From DASPTH01 sp046727575 (GTDB lineage Bacteria > Actinomycetota > Acidimicrobiia > IMCC26256 > DASPTH01), in the NCBI GenBank assembly GCA_046727575.1, contig JBKPCV010000056.1, positions 1-55,175 on the forward strand: a stretch of DNA of 55,175 nucleotides, read 5' to 3'. The translations under genes and the position numbers were made by a program. A model generated the notes under the pieces. That model saw only the letters and a list, made by a program, of their open reading frames with translations, searched no databases and was not told where the DNA came from. Within the stretch, counting starts at the first letter, position 1, and the number at the start of each line of letters is the position of its first letter. Of the stretch, positions 8,303-16,719 are shown in pieces.

Positions 8303-9526
8303 ATGGCCACCAAGACCATGAACCCCACCGATCACTACACGATCATCTCGGCCGACACCCACGCCGGCGCGAGTCACGCCACGTACCGCGAGTACCTCGA
8401 CAAGGCGTACCTCGACGACTTCGACGCGTGGCGCAACAAGTACAAGAACCCGTTCAAGGACCTCCGCGACACGAGCCTGCGCGTCCGCAACTGGGACAGC
8501 GACCGTCGCTGGAACGACGAGGAGCACGACGGCGTCGTGGGGGAGGTGATCTTCCCCAACACCGTCCCGCCGTTCTTCCCGAGCTTCGTACTGTTCGCGG
8601 CACCTCCACGCCCGGAGGACTACGAGCACCGACTCGCGGGGATCCGCGCGCACAACCGGTGGCTGGTGGACTTCTGCAACGAGTACCCGGAGCGCCGCGC
8701 CGGCGTGGGCCAGATCTTCCTCAACGACGTCGACGACGCGATCGACGACGCCAAGTGGATCAAGGAGAACAACCTGCGGGGCGGGGCCCTGCTTCCGAAC
8801 GTCCCCCCGGACGTCAAGTGGGTGAAGCCCCTCTACGATCCGTACTACGACCCGCTGTGGGAGGTGTGCCAGGACCTCGAGATCGTCGTGAACTGTCACG
8901 GCGGCACCGGCAATCCCGACTACGGATCGCTGCCGGTCGGTCAGTTGCTCTACATCACCGAGACGAGCTTCTACTCACAGCGACCGTTCGTGCACACGAT
9001 CCTGGGCGGCGTGTTCGAGCGCTTCCCGAAACTGCGCTTCGCCCTCACCGAGATGGGATGCGCGTGGATCCCGCAGGTGTGCGCGCAGCTCGACCAGGTG
9101 ATCAACAGCATCCGTGCGACGAAGTCGATCGGCGAGCTGCGCTACCGCGACGAGCACATCATGACGAAGACCGCGACGGAGTACGTGCAGCAGAACTTCT
9201 GGGTGGGTGCGAGCCAGCCCCGTCCGCCCGATGCCGCCGCGCGCGAGGTGCTCGGCCCCAATCGCTTCATGTGGGGCAGTGACTACCCGCACGACGAAGG
9301 CACGCATCCGTTCACCAAGGAGCACCTGCGCCAGGTGTTCTCGGACACACCGCCGGACGAGTTGCAGGACATCCTGGCGCGGAACGCGGCGAAGCTCTAC
9401 GACTTCGACCTCGACCTTCTCGCGCCCGAGGCCGCGCGCGTCGGGCCGACCGTCGCTGAAATCGCCGAGCCCCTCACCGAGCTCCCCGAGAACGCGAACC
9501 AGGCGCTGCGCCGCTCGATGAGCTGA
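8303..9526 (+). CDS. Amidohydrolase family protein (ACMSD-like TIM barrel)
   Basis: 407 residues. The start ATG has a strong GAGGAGG site 5 nt upstream. The N-terminus IISADTHAGAS carries the first metal-site strand, with D-x-H instead of the common H-x-H. Later come VVNCHGGTGNP, FERFPKLRFALTEMG and MWGSDYPHDEG, the His, Glu and Asp positions expected of the amidohydrolase-2 barrel. Relatives are zinc-dependent decarboxylases or hydrolases of aromatic and ring-cleavage acids. The substrate cannot be read from the sequence. Three more members of this family are encoded at 35575-39482. Together they suggest breakdown of cyclic acids. Confidence 0.85.
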   Translation: MATKTMNPTDHYTIISADTHAGASHATYREYLDKAYLDDFDAWRNKYKNPFKDLRDTSLRVRNWDSDRRWNDEEHDGVVGEVIFPNTVPPFFPSFVLFAAPPRPEDYEHRLAGIRAHNRWLVDFCNEYPERRAGVGQIFLNDVDDAIDDAKWIKENNLRGGALLPNVPPDVKWVKPLYDPYYDPLWEVCQDLEIVVNCHGGTGNPDYGSLPVGQLLYITETSFYSQRPFVHTILGGVFERFPKLRFALTEMGCAWIPQVCAQLDQVINSIRATKSIGELRYRDEHIMTKTATEYVQQNFWVGASQPRPPDAAAREVLGPNRFMWGSDYPHDEGTHPFTKEHLRQVFSDTPPDELQDILARNAAKLYDFDLDLLAPEAARVGPTVAEIAEPLTELPENANQALRRSMS

Positions 9527-9533
9527 CGGCGCT

Positions 9534-9586
9534 CAGTTTCGGCGCCGCCGAGTCGCTCTATGCGCGACCCGGGGACGCCAAAACGG
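9534..9586. repeat. Possible degenerate inverted repeat (element B)
   Basis: The right arm GACGCCAAAACGG (from 9575) is an exact reverse complement of the left arm of element A. Its own left partner (9534-9546) matches at only 10 of 13 positions. The right arm lies inside the last codons of the convergent esterase gene, so it may be chance or a decayed copy. Confidence 0.25.
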
Positions 9587-10562
9587 AGGACCGAGCCGGC
9601 CGGGCGAGGATGTCGTCGAACCAGGCGCGCGTGACGCGGTTCCACGCGTCGGTGATGCCACACGGGTACGCGCCGAAACCGTGCGGCATGTCAGGCGCCA
9701 CGAACAGTTCCACCTCGTTGCCAGCGGCGGCCCAACGCGCGGCAAGGACGAGCGTGTCGTCGAGCAGGTGGTCGGCCGTCCCGACGCTCATCAGCGCGGG
9801 CGGCAGCTTCGACAGGTCAGCGAACGCAGTGGAGATCTCCGGCGCGCGGCGTTCCTCGTCGGTCATCCCCGGCAGGTAGCAGTCGCCGAAGAACACGATG
9901 CCGCTCGGATCGAGGATGTCCTCGACGTCCGTGGGCCGCACCCCGCGTTGGCTCGGCGGACGGCCCCAGTCGTACACGCCGTACACGAGGTTGGCACCGT
10001 CGACGCGATCGCCGGCGCCGAGCTCGTCGCGCACGCGGACCAAGACCGCAGCTGCCATGTAGCCGCCGGCCGACTCGCCTCCTGTGAGGATACGGGCGCT
10101 GCCGAACTCGTCCTCGCCGTGGTCCAGCAGCCACGCGGCAACCGCGACACCGTCGTCGGGTCCGGCGGGGTACGGGTACTCCGGCGCCATGCGGTAGTCG
10201 ACCGACACGACCGCCATGCCCGTGCGCCGGCACAAGTCGAGGTTGGCGACGTCGTTCATCTCCGGCGCGCCGAGGATCATGCCTCCACCGTGGAAGTGGA
10301 GGTAGACGGCGCGCGCGGGTTGCTGCTCGGGGACGAACACCCGGCACCGCACACCGGCGATCTCGCGGTCGACGGCTTCGGGAACCGGAGCGAAACTGAG
10401 CGCGAACATCTCGCGTTGCTGCTTCGCGCGCTCGAACCGGTCGAGTGTCGGATCGATGGCGGCGCGGTCGCCGATCATCGCCCGCACGGCCTCCATTCCG
10501 TTGGCCACCGCTTCGCGGGCCTCGGCGCGCATCGCGTCGATCTCGTCGTTCCAGAGCTTCAT
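9558..10562 (-). CDS. Alpha/beta hydrolase, hormone-sensitive-lipase type esterase
   Basis: 334 residues with the HSL signature. HGGG (in LHFHGGGMILG, about residue 95) forms the oxyanion hole, GESAGG holds the nucleophilic Ser, GTADHLLDD supplies the acid and MPHGFG the catalytic His. The first about 70 residues form the cap region. The ATG at 10562 has an excellent GGGAGGA site 4 nt upstream. There is no signal peptide, so it is cytoplasmic. Family members cleave short-chain esters. It is divergent from an MBL-fold gene and convergent with an amidohydrolase. Confidence 0.88.
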   Translation of the reverse strand: MKLWNDEIDAMRAEAREAVANGMEAVRAMIGDRAAIDPTLDRFERAKQQREMFALSFAPVPEAVDREIAGVRCRVFVPEQQPARAVYLHFHGGGMILGAPEMNDVANLDLCRRTGMAVVSVDYRMAPEYPYPAGPDDGVAVAAWLLDHGEDEFGSARILTGGESAGGYMAAAVLVRVRDELGAGDRVDGANLVYGVYDWGRPPSQRGVRPTDVEDILDPSGIVFFGDCYLPGMTDEERRAPEISTAFADLSKLPPALMSVGTADHLLDDTLVLAARWAAAGNEVELFVAPDMPHGFGAYPCGITDAWNRVTRAWFDDILARPARSSVLASPGRA

Positions 10563-10659
10563 CGGTCCTCCCTCGGTGGCAGCTCGACCACTGTGCGCGG
10601 CGCAACGCGTTTCACGCGCGTCAAGCGACGCTACAGCGGAAGAAACGCGCACGTCATCT

Positions 10660-10672
10660 GCGACACTGTCGC
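10660..10672. promoter_or_regulatory. 13-bp palindrome in divergent promoter
   Basis: GCGACACTGTCGC has perfect 6-bp arms around one central base. It lies in the 152-bp gap between the esterase (leftward) and the MBL protein (rightward), 42 nt before the latter's start. It is a plausible operator; the regulator is unknown. Confidence 0.3.
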
Positions 10673-10714
10673 CCCCCCGGCCACTCGGGCCGGGATTCAG
10701 ACCGGGAGGACGCC

Positions 10715-11539
10715 TTGGACGTTCCCGTCCGCCAACTGGCGAACGAGCAGATCGCCGACGACACCTATATGGTGCGCCAGCTCTTCGGTGAAGGCATCGC
10801 GCCCGCCGCGCTGTTTGCCAACTCGATGGTGATCACCGGATCGGAGCCGATCGTCGTCGACACCGGCTCGCGGATCATCGGCGCCGAGTGGTTCGACGCG
10901 GCGTTCTCCGTGGTCGAACCGCGAGACGTGAGTTGGATCTACCTGTCGCACGACGACCACGATCACACAGGGAACCTGTTCGAGGTTCTCGACCGGTGCC
11001 CGAACGCGCAGCTCGTGATGACCTGGTTCATGGTCGAGCGCCTCGCGGCCGAAGCGCTGGTACCGCTCGACCGCGTGCGGATCGTCAACGACGGCGAGCG
11101 GTTCCGCGCGGGCGACCGCGACCTCGTGGCGGTGGTCCCGCCGACGTTCGACAGCCCGACGACGCGGGGCCTGTTCGATCCGAAGACGTCGGTCTACTGG
11201 GCCGTCGACAGCTTCGCCACCACGGTACCGCAGGAGGTCACCGACCTCGACGATCTCGACGCCGACTTCTGGAGAGAGTCGTTCCTCGACGTGCAGCGCT
11301 TGCTGAGCCCGTGGCACCGCTGGCTCGATCCCGCGAAGTACCAGCAGCACCTCGACCGCGTGCGTGACCTCGGGGCGACGGTGATCGCGAGCGCGCACGG
11401 CCCCGCCACCCGCGGCTCTCAGATCGACCGCTCCTTCGACCTGCTGCGCGAACTGCCGAACTTGCCGCCCGTCGCGCTCCCCGGTCAGCCCGAGCTGGAG
11501 CTGATCCTGGAGGTGATGTCCGCGGCAACGCCGGCCTGA
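10715..11539 (+). CDS. MBL-fold metallo-hydrolase, oxygen-binding diiron type
   Basis: 274 residues. I chose the TTG at 10715 because it has GGGAGGA about 5 nt upstream and leaves a natural N-terminus. The metal motif SHDDHDHTGN is an H-x-D-x-D-H variant of the lactamase-fold site, close to the H-x-E-x-D-H of flavodiiron proteins and ODP-type sensors. Further ligands are likely in VYWAVDSFA and ASAHGP. It lacks a flavodoxin domain, so it is the stand-alone form. Family members bind oxygen or act as hydrolases; which applies here is not clear. Confidence 0.75.
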   Translation: MDVPVRQLANEQIADDTYMVRQLFGEGIAPAALFANSMVITGSEPIVVDTGSRIIGAEWFDAAFSVVEPRDVSWIYLSHDDHDHTGNLFEVLDRCPNAQLVMTWFMVERLAAEALVPLDRVRIVNDGERFRAGDRDLVAVVPPTFDSPTTRGLFDPKTSVYWAVDSFATTVPQEVTDLDDLDADFWRESFLDVQRLLSPWHRWLDPAKYQQHLDRVRDLGATVIASAHGPATRGSQIDRSFDLLRELPNLPPVALPGQPELELILEVMSAATPA

Positions 11540-11559
11540 CCGCGGCCGTGGTCTGATAT

Positions 11560-11610
11560 CGAACCGGCGTCAACCGGCGGGGTACAACCCCAACGGCTGA
11601 CGCCAGTTCG
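11560..11610. repeat. Intergenic dyad repeat, 51 bp (element C)
   Basis: Arms CGAACCGGCGTCA (11560-11572) and TGACGCCAGTTCG (11598-11610) pair at 12 of 13 positions across 25 nt. The middle contains a small GGGGT/ACCCC stem. It aligns without gaps to element D at 40842-40892, with 35 identical positions of 51 by my count, including GTAYAACCCC at the same offset. It lies between the MBL gene and the SDR gene. Confidence 0.6.
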
Positions 11611-11620
11611 TGCGTTTCGG

Positions 11621-11626
11621 TAGCGT
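11621..11626 (+). promoter_or_regulatory. Candidate -10 element (TAGCGT) of the SDR gene
   Basis: TAGCGT matches TANNNT and ends 7 nt before the ATG at 11634. No Shine-Dalgarno is visible, so the message may be leaderless. The same hexamer with the same spacing precedes the gene at 47858. Confidence 0.4.
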
Positions 11627-11633
11627 GCCGGCG

Positions 11634-12455
11634 ATGGAGCCTCTGCTGGACGGAAAGATCGCGGTCGTGACGGGCGCGGCGCACGGGATCGGCCGTGCGA
11701 CCGCCGAGCTGTTCGCCGAGCACGGTGCCACCGTGGTCATCGCCGACATCGACGAGCCCGGCGCATCGGAAGCGGCGGACGCCATCGTCGCCGCGGGCGG
11801 CAACGCCGAGGCGGTCACGACGGACGTGCGCGATGCGGACGCCGTCGACCAGCTCCGCAGCCACGTGCTGGATACGCACGCGCGCGCCGACGTGCTTGTC
11901 AACAACGTGGGGCATTACCTCCGCGTCACCCCGTTCGACCGGAGCGAACCGTCGATGTGGCAGGACCTGTACGAGATCAACCTCCTGCACGTGTTCCGCG
12001 TGACGCACGCGTTCCTCCCCTCGATGCTCGAGCGACAGAGCGGGGCCATCGTCAACGTGTCGTCGGTCGAGGGGTGGCGTGGCTACCCGCCCGATCCGGT
12101 GTACGGAGCGTTCAAGGCTGGGGTCATCCACTTCACCAAATGCCTGGCGGTGGACGTCGCGGGCCGCGGCGTGCGGGTCAACGGCGTCGGACCCGATCTC
12201 ACGCAGTCGCAACAGGTCGACTACGAGCAACTCGACACCGGCGGCCGCAACCTGTGGCCGATCTGGGCACCCCTCGGCCGGCGCGGCGAGCCGGAGGATC
12301 AGGCGCGAGCGATTCTCTTCCTGGCGAGCGACCTCTCCGAGTTCATCGTCGGGCAGACGCTCCTCACCGACGGCGGCAGCGGCGCGGCCGGTGGGTGGTT
12401 CCAGACGACGCGGCGCAAGGGCCGTCGTTGGACGAACCGGCCGATCGATCCCTGA
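11634..12455 (+). CDS. SDR family oxidoreductase
   Basis: 273 residues from the ATG at 11634; an in-frame GTG at 11610 is less likely because it lies inside a repeat arm. The cofactor motif TGAAHGIG at the N-terminus, the NNVG strand end, NVSSVEG and the YGAFK active-site pair mark a classical short-chain dehydrogenase. The acidic residue after beta-2 (IADIDEP) suggests NAD rather than NADP. The C-terminal tail after LTDGGSGAAGG is basic and longer than usual. Substrate unknown. Confidence 0.85.
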   Translation: MEPLLDGKIAVVTGAAHGIGRATAELFAEHGATVVIADIDEPGASEAADAIVAAGGNAEAVTTDVRDADAVDQLRSHVLDTHARADVLVNNVGHYLRVTPFDRSEPSMWQDLYEINLLHVFRVTHAFLPSMLERQSGAIVNVSSVEGWRGYPPDPVYGAFKAGVIHFTKCLAVDVAGRGVRVNGVGPDLTQSQQVDYEQLDTGGRNLWPIWAPLGRRGEPEDQARAILFLASDLSEFIVGQTLLTDGGSGAAGGWFQTTRRKGRRWTNRPIDP

Positions 12456-12517
12456 GTCGCGGCACGACGCGCCGACGTCATCGGCCTCTGCCGCGCGCGC
12501 CCTCTCGGCACGGCCTC

Positions 12518-12904
12518 TTATGTGACGCGTCTGCGCAGGGGATGGTCGCCCGGAACCTCGACGATCCGGAGCTCCGTGCCGTCGGGATCTTCGATCCAGA
12601 GCTCGACGAGCCCCCACGGCATCCGCTCGGCGGGCTTGCGGACGGTGACACCGGCGGCGACGAGGCGCGCTTCCTCGCCGATGAGGTCCGGCACCTGGAG
12701 CCAGAGGATCGCACCCGCCGGGGTCCCGGTCTCGCCGGGCGTGAGCTCGAGGAAGCCGCCGCCGAGGAAGTACACGACGCCGGTGATGCGACCATCCGCG
12801 CCGTACTCCCGGTAGACGTGGAGCCCGATGGTGCGTTCGTAGAACACGCGGCTTCGTTCGAAATCGGCGACGCGCAGAATGACGCGGCTGCTGAGCACGT
12901 CCAC
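12518..12904 (-). CDS. VOC family protein (glyoxalase/dioxygenase fold)
   Basis: 128 residues, one complete pair of beta-alpha-beta-beta-beta modules: VILRVADFERSRVFYERTIG at the start and VELWIEDPDGTELRIVE at the end. The terminal Glu of the second module is a likely metal ligand. The GTG start lies 1 nt after the stop codon of the SMP-30 gene upstream, so the two are translationally coupled. VOC proteins include dioxygenases, isomerases and resistance proteins. Pairing with a lactonase fits small-molecule catabolism. Confidence 0.8.
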   Translation of the reverse strand: MDVLSSRVILRVADFERSRVFYERTIGLHVYREYGADGRITGVVYFLGGGFLELTPGETGTPAGAILWLQVPDLIGEEARLVAAGVTVRKPAERMPWGLVELWIEDPDGTELRIVEVPGDHPLRRRVT

Positions 12905-12905
12905 G

Positions 12906-13751
12906 TCAGGGCAGCCCGGCGTGCGGCACGTCCACCCTCAGGGTGCGGATCACTCCCGTCCCCTTTCCGGCCACGTCGTGCTCCTGGGAGCCGTCGGCGG
13001 AGAGGATGAACAGCGTGCGCCCGTCGTCGCCGCCGAGCGCACACGCGTACGTGCCCTGCCCGACGTCGACCCGATCGGTGATTTCGCCGCCTTCGCGTAC
13101 CCGCGCCACCTCCGTCCCGACCGCGTTGGCCACCCAGATCGCGCCTTCGGCGTCGAGGGTGCAGCCGTCGGGCGCGAGGTCGGTGAGTTGCGCCCAGACG
13201 CGGCGGCGCTCGAGGGTGCCGTCGGGACAGATGTCGAACGCGGTGAACCGCCGCCCGAACGACTCGCCGACGATCAACGTCCGTCCGTTGGGGGTGATCA
13301 CGCTGCCGTTCGGGAACTCCATCTCTTCCGCGGCTGCTTCGACGGTCCCGTCAGGTCGGACCAGCGCGAGCGTGGCGTTCTGCCGTTCTCCCCCCTTCCA
13401 GACGTCGAACCCGAAGTTGCCGACGTAGGCGTTGCCGTCGGCGGCGACGACCATGTCGTTGCACCGGCCCGTGGCCACTGCGGAGAGGTCGGCGTGCTCG
13501 ACGGCGGAGCCGTCGTGCTCGACCCGCATCATCTTCCGCTGCTGCATCGCCACGACGAGCATCCGTCCGTCCGGCAGCCAACCGAGACCACTCGGGTGGT
13601 CGTCCAGCTCGAGCATGGTTTCACGCTCGCCGGCGGTCGTCACGGCGAAGACACGGTGCTGGTAGAAGTCGGAGTACCAGAGACGACCGTCGTGCCAGCG
13701 CGGCCCCTCTCCGAAGTCGAGGCCGTCGACGAGCTGGTGGATCTCGGGCAC
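12906..13751 (-). CDS. SMP-30/gluconolactonase family protein
   Basis: 281 residues from a GTG with GGGAG about 7 nt upstream. The six-bladed propeller signs are FGEGPRW (metal Glu), GLGWLPDGRMLV, CNDMVVAADGNAYVGN (metal Asn), PNGSVITPNGRTLIV and PDGCTLDAEGAIWVAN (metal Asp). Family members are calcium-dependent lactonases that open sugar or other lactones. It is first in a two-gene operon with the VOC protein. The reading frame is open for a further 130 codons upstream, but those residues are low-complexity and the start used here has the ribosome site. Confidence 0.85.
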   Translation of the reverse strand: MPEIHQLVDGLDFGEGPRWHDGRLWYSDFYQHRVFAVTTAGERETMLELDDHPSGLGWLPDGRMLVVAMQQRKMMRVEHDGSAVEHADLSAVATGRCNDMVVAADGNAYVGNFGFDVWKGGERQNATLALVRPDGTVEAAAEEMEFPNGSVITPNGRTLIVGESFGRRFTAFDICPDGTLERRRVWAQLTDLAPDGCTLDAEGAIWVANAVGTEVARVREGGEITDRVDVGQGTYACALGGDDGRTLFILSADGSQEHDVAGKGTGVIRTLRVDVPHAGLP

Positions 13752-14172
13752 GTGACGCTCCCTTCGTTTCCGCAGCAGCGTCATCTTCTCGCGCATCTGG
13801 TGTCCTGTGCCGAGTCCGTCGGCGGCCCGCCCTCCGCCGACGACCCGGTTCGTCGATGCCGTCGACGAGGCCGTCGACCACGGCACAGGCGCGGGGTCAT
13901 CCCAGCCGGTCCCTGCTGACCGGGCTGCGTCGGCCACTGGCGCGAGCGCTCGTGGCACTGAGCTCGCGGCTGGTGCCGTGGCGTCCCGCACGGAGTCAAG
14001 GAGCGGACCGGCCGGCGGCACGACGGTCTCTACCGGCGACCCGGCCGCCGGTACCACCCCATCGAGGTGGTCCAGCGCCGAGCCGCATCGAGTACCCGGG
14101 GCGCGGTCTACCCGGCATGGGAACCGGAATACCGTGTTCTTCGCTCCCCTCAACCCGAATCCCGGGACCTAC
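13752..14172. other. 421-bp divergent intergenic region, low-complexity reading frames on both strands
   Basis: This stretch separates the leftward SMP-30 gene from the rightward sugar-dehydrogenase-like gene. Both strands are open in frame with their genes, but the translations are Ala/Pro/Thr/Ser-rich without a fold or a ribosome site. The minus frame (start near 14153) reads like the Pro-Val repeat linkers of actinobacterial surface proteins. I annotate it as promoter DNA with chance open frames. No tRNA or repeat was seen. Confidence 0.4.
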
Positions 14173-15405
14173 GTGCACGTTCGGACGCGAGCCTTGACAA
14201 CTGCACTCATTGTGACGGCGATCACCTCCAGCGCGTGCGGCGGCGGCGGATCGGGCGGGACGACCAGTGCGCGCCAAATCCCGGCGACGAGTCGTGCGAC
14301 GACGACCACCGCGGCGGCGGCGACTCCCACCACGTCGACGACCACCGCCACCAGTTCCTGCGACACTCCCCAAGTGGCGGTCAGTGGGCCGTCCGGACAG
14401 AGCGTCTCCGTCGACAACGCGCAGTTCGTCACTGCGATGGCATGGGCGCCGGACGGGAGGCTGTTCTTCGCCGAACGCGCAGGATCGATCAAGATCGCGA
14501 GCGGGAAGACCGTCAGCGAGTTCGCGACGGTTCCCACCGTGACCGAGGAGCGTGGGGGCGGCTACAGCGAGCGCGGGCTCCTCGGCCTCGCATTGAGCCC
14601 CAGCTTCGCGACCGATCACTTCGTCTACGCCTTCTACTCGAGCAACGACTACACCACGCAGCGTGTGGTGCGCTTCACCGACTGCGCCGGGAAGGCGACC
14701 GGCGAGACGACGCTCCTGACGCTGCCGTCGGGAGACGACTGCTGCCACAAAGGCGGACGCCTCGCGTTCGGCCCCGACGGCAAGTTGTACGTGACGCTGG
14801 GTGACGAGCACAGTGTCGACGAGGACACGGTGGGGAGCAGGGCTTCCATCCCCCAGGATCCGAGCGACCCGCGCGGCAAGGTCCTCCGCTACGAGCCCGA
14901 CGGCAGCATCCCGAGTGACAATCCCTTCGGCGCAACCAGCCCGGCGTGGGCGGTAGGGCTGCGCAACCCGTTCGGTCTCGCCTTCGGCAACGGCGAGGTC
15001 TTCGTCACGTCGAACGGCCCGACCGGCGACATCGGCACCCCGGGCACCGGATACGACCTCGCGTTCCGCGTCCGAGCAGGCGGCGCCTACCAGTGGCCCG
15101 CGTGTTACGGCTACTCGCACCTCACACCGGGTGCGTCGAACTGTCTCGGGCACCCGGAACCCGAGTGGAGCAGTGAACAGTCCACCGTCGTGCCGACGGG
15201 AGCAACCTGGGTGGACGAGAACGGGCCGGCGCCCTACGCCGGACATTTCGTGTTCTGTAGTGAGTCAGGCCTGCGCGTCTTCAACCCCGGCTCGCCGCAT
15301 GCGACAGTCGACTCCGGGCCGTCGGACTGCATGTTCGACGTGAAGCAGGGCCCCGACCACGCCCTCTACTTCTCCGACGAGACGCGGATCCATCGCCTCG
15401 GTTGA
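14173..15405 (+). CDS. PQQ-dependent sugar dehydrogenase-like lipoprotein (GSDH fold)
   Basis: 410 residues from a GTG. The N-terminus has two Arg, a hydrophobic core and ITSSACGGGG, a possible lipobox with a weak -3 residue. A Thr/Ala-rich linker follows (about residues 35-65). The propeller domain has GLLGLALSPSF, GGRLAFGPDGKLYVTLGD, NPFGLAFGNGEVFV and DHALYFSDE, typical of soluble glucose dehydrogenase and HHIP-like proteins. Two Cys pairs suggest an exported protein. PQQ use is inferred from the family, and many members do not bind it. The exact start is uncertain because no clear ribosome site is present. Confidence 0.75.
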   Translation: MHVRTRALTTALIVTAITSSACGGGGSGGTTSARQIPATSRATTTTAAAATPTTSTTTATSSCDTPQVAVSGPSGQSVSVDNAQFVTAMAWAPDGRLFFAERAGSIKIASGKTVSEFATVPTVTEERGGGYSERGLLGLALSPSFATDHFVYAFYSSNDYTTQRVVRFTDCAGKATGETTLLTLPSGDDCCHKGGRLAFGPDGKLYVTLGDEHSVDEDTVGSRASIPQDPSDPRGKVLRYEPDGSIPSDNPFGATSPAWAVGLRNPFGLAFGNGEVFVTSNGPTGDIGTPGTGYDLAFRVRAGGAYQWPACYGYSHLTPGASNCLGHPEPEWSSEQSTVVPTGATWVDENGPAPYAGHFVFCSESGLRVFNPGSPHATVDSGPSDCMFDVKQGPDHALYFSDETRIHRLG

Positions 15406-15411
15406 CTGGAG

Positions 15412-16641
15412 TCAGCGGCGCGTCATCGGCATGATCGCCCAGCCGACCTGGAACTCCGACGCCTCGCGCGTGAGCGCGGAGTCGTCGATCTCGTAGTCCG
15501 GAGAATGCGCGAGGAGCTGGCGCAGCATCACTATGCCCTCGAGTCGCGCGACGTGCGCTCCGATGCACACGTGCGCACCGTGGCCGAGCCCGAGATGCCG
15601 GTCCATGCGACGCCCGACGTCGAACTCGTCCGGATCGACGAATTCGCGCTCGTCGCGGTTCGCCGAGATCAAGAGGAGCACGACGCGTTGACCTGCGTGC
15701 ATAGACACGCCCGCGACGTCGGCGTCCACGAGCAGGGTGCGACCGACGAATTGCAGCGGTAGGTCGTGCCGCAGCACCTCCTCGAACGCGTTGGGCACCC
15801 GTGCGGGATCGCGGACGAGGAGGGCTCGTTGCTCCGGGTGGCGCCAGAGCTCGAAGGCCGCGGCAGCCACCACCTTGGGCAGGGTCTCGGTGCCGCCGAT
15901 GAACAAGGTGACGAGTTGGTCGACGATCTCGTGATCGTCGAGCGGACCGTCGCCTGCCGCGAACGAGAGCAGGCCGTCGACGATGTCGGGAGGGTCGCGT
16001 GGGGGGAGCCGGCGCCGCGTCGCAACCAAGTCGTGGAGTCGCTCGTCGATCTCCTGGCGCGCGGCCAGACCCTTCGCGCTGATCCCCGCCTGTCCTGGCG
16101 CGCGCAGCAAGTACCGGTTCACCAGTGTGACGAGCGCCACGCCGTCGGCAGCAGGGAGGCCGATCAAGCGAGCGGCGACCGCGGCGGAGACCGGTGACGC
16201 GTAGTCGTGGCGCACGTCGAACGTGTCGCACGCTGCCAGCTCGTCGAGCCGGATCGAGCTGAGCGCGTGTATCTCGTCCTCGAGCGTCGCGACCGCGCGT
16301 GGCCGGAACGGGTCGATCATCGCCTGCCGGAGTCTCGTGTGGTGCGGCGGATCGAGCATCGAGAAGCTGCGAACCGGACGCTTCAGCGTGGTGTCGGGCG
16401 GACCCTCGTTGTGGTGCAGCAGCTGCTCCCGATGGAAGACGGGGCCCTCGACGATCGAAAAGCGCTCCCGGTCCGCCAGCACCTGCCACACGTCGTCGAA
16501 TCGGGGCAAGGCGTACGCGTCGTAGGCCTCGATGCGGTACGCACGGTGACGCGCTCGCAGTTCGCGGTAGATCGGGAACGGATCGCCCATCACGGCGGGT
16601 GAGAACGGGTCGTACTCGACCGCGTCGGCGTCCACGCGCAC
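15412..16641 (-). CDS. Cytochrome P450
   Basis: 409 residues, normal for a soluble bacterial class I P450. The I-helix is LFIGGTETLPK with the acid-Thr pair, the K-helix ExxR is in FEEVLRHD, and the heme loop GLGHGAHVCIGAHVAR has the HxCxG core with the usual Phe replaced by Leu. The start is GTG at 16641; an in-frame GTG two codons in (16635) is equally possible because TACGGT lies 3 nt before the first and 9 nt before the second. No ferredoxin gene is adjacent. It lies tail-to-tail with the sugar-dehydrogenase-like gene (6-bp gap). Confidence 0.9.
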   Translation of the reverse strand: MRVDADAVEYDPFSPAVMGDPFPIYRELRARHRAYRIEAYDAYALPRFDDVWQVLADRERFSIVEGPVFHREQLLHHNEGPPDTTLKRPVRSFSMLDPPHHTRLRQAMIDPFRPRAVATLEDEIHALSSIRLDELAACDTFDVRHDYASPVSAAVAARLIGLPAADGVALVTLVNRYLLRAPGQAGISAKGLAARQEIDERLHDLVATRRRLPPRDPPDIVDGLLSFAAGDGPLDDHEIVDQLVTLFIGGTETLPKVVAAAAFELWRHPEQRALLVRDPARVPNAFEEVLRHDLPLQFVGRTLLVDADVAGVSMHAGQRVVLLLISANRDEREFVDPDEFDVGRRMDRHLGLGHGAHVCIGAHVARLEGIVMLRQLLAHSPDYEIDDSALTREASEFQVGWAIMPMTRR

Positions 16642-16719
16642 GGGACCGTACTACCGGGTCGCACCGGCGATAGCTCCTCGCCGCGTGGGACAGTCCGAAG
16701 CGAGCGCGCTCGCGGTCCC

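Noticed and set aside
12906..14153. Upstream extension of the SMP-30 gene to 14153
   Set aside because: The extra residues are low-complexity, and the GTG at 13751 has a good ribosome site exactly where the family normally starts.
13807..14172. Upstream extension of the sugar-dehydrogenase-like gene
   Set aside because: It would bury the signal peptide about 120 residues inside the protein; the start at 14173 restores an N-terminal export signal.
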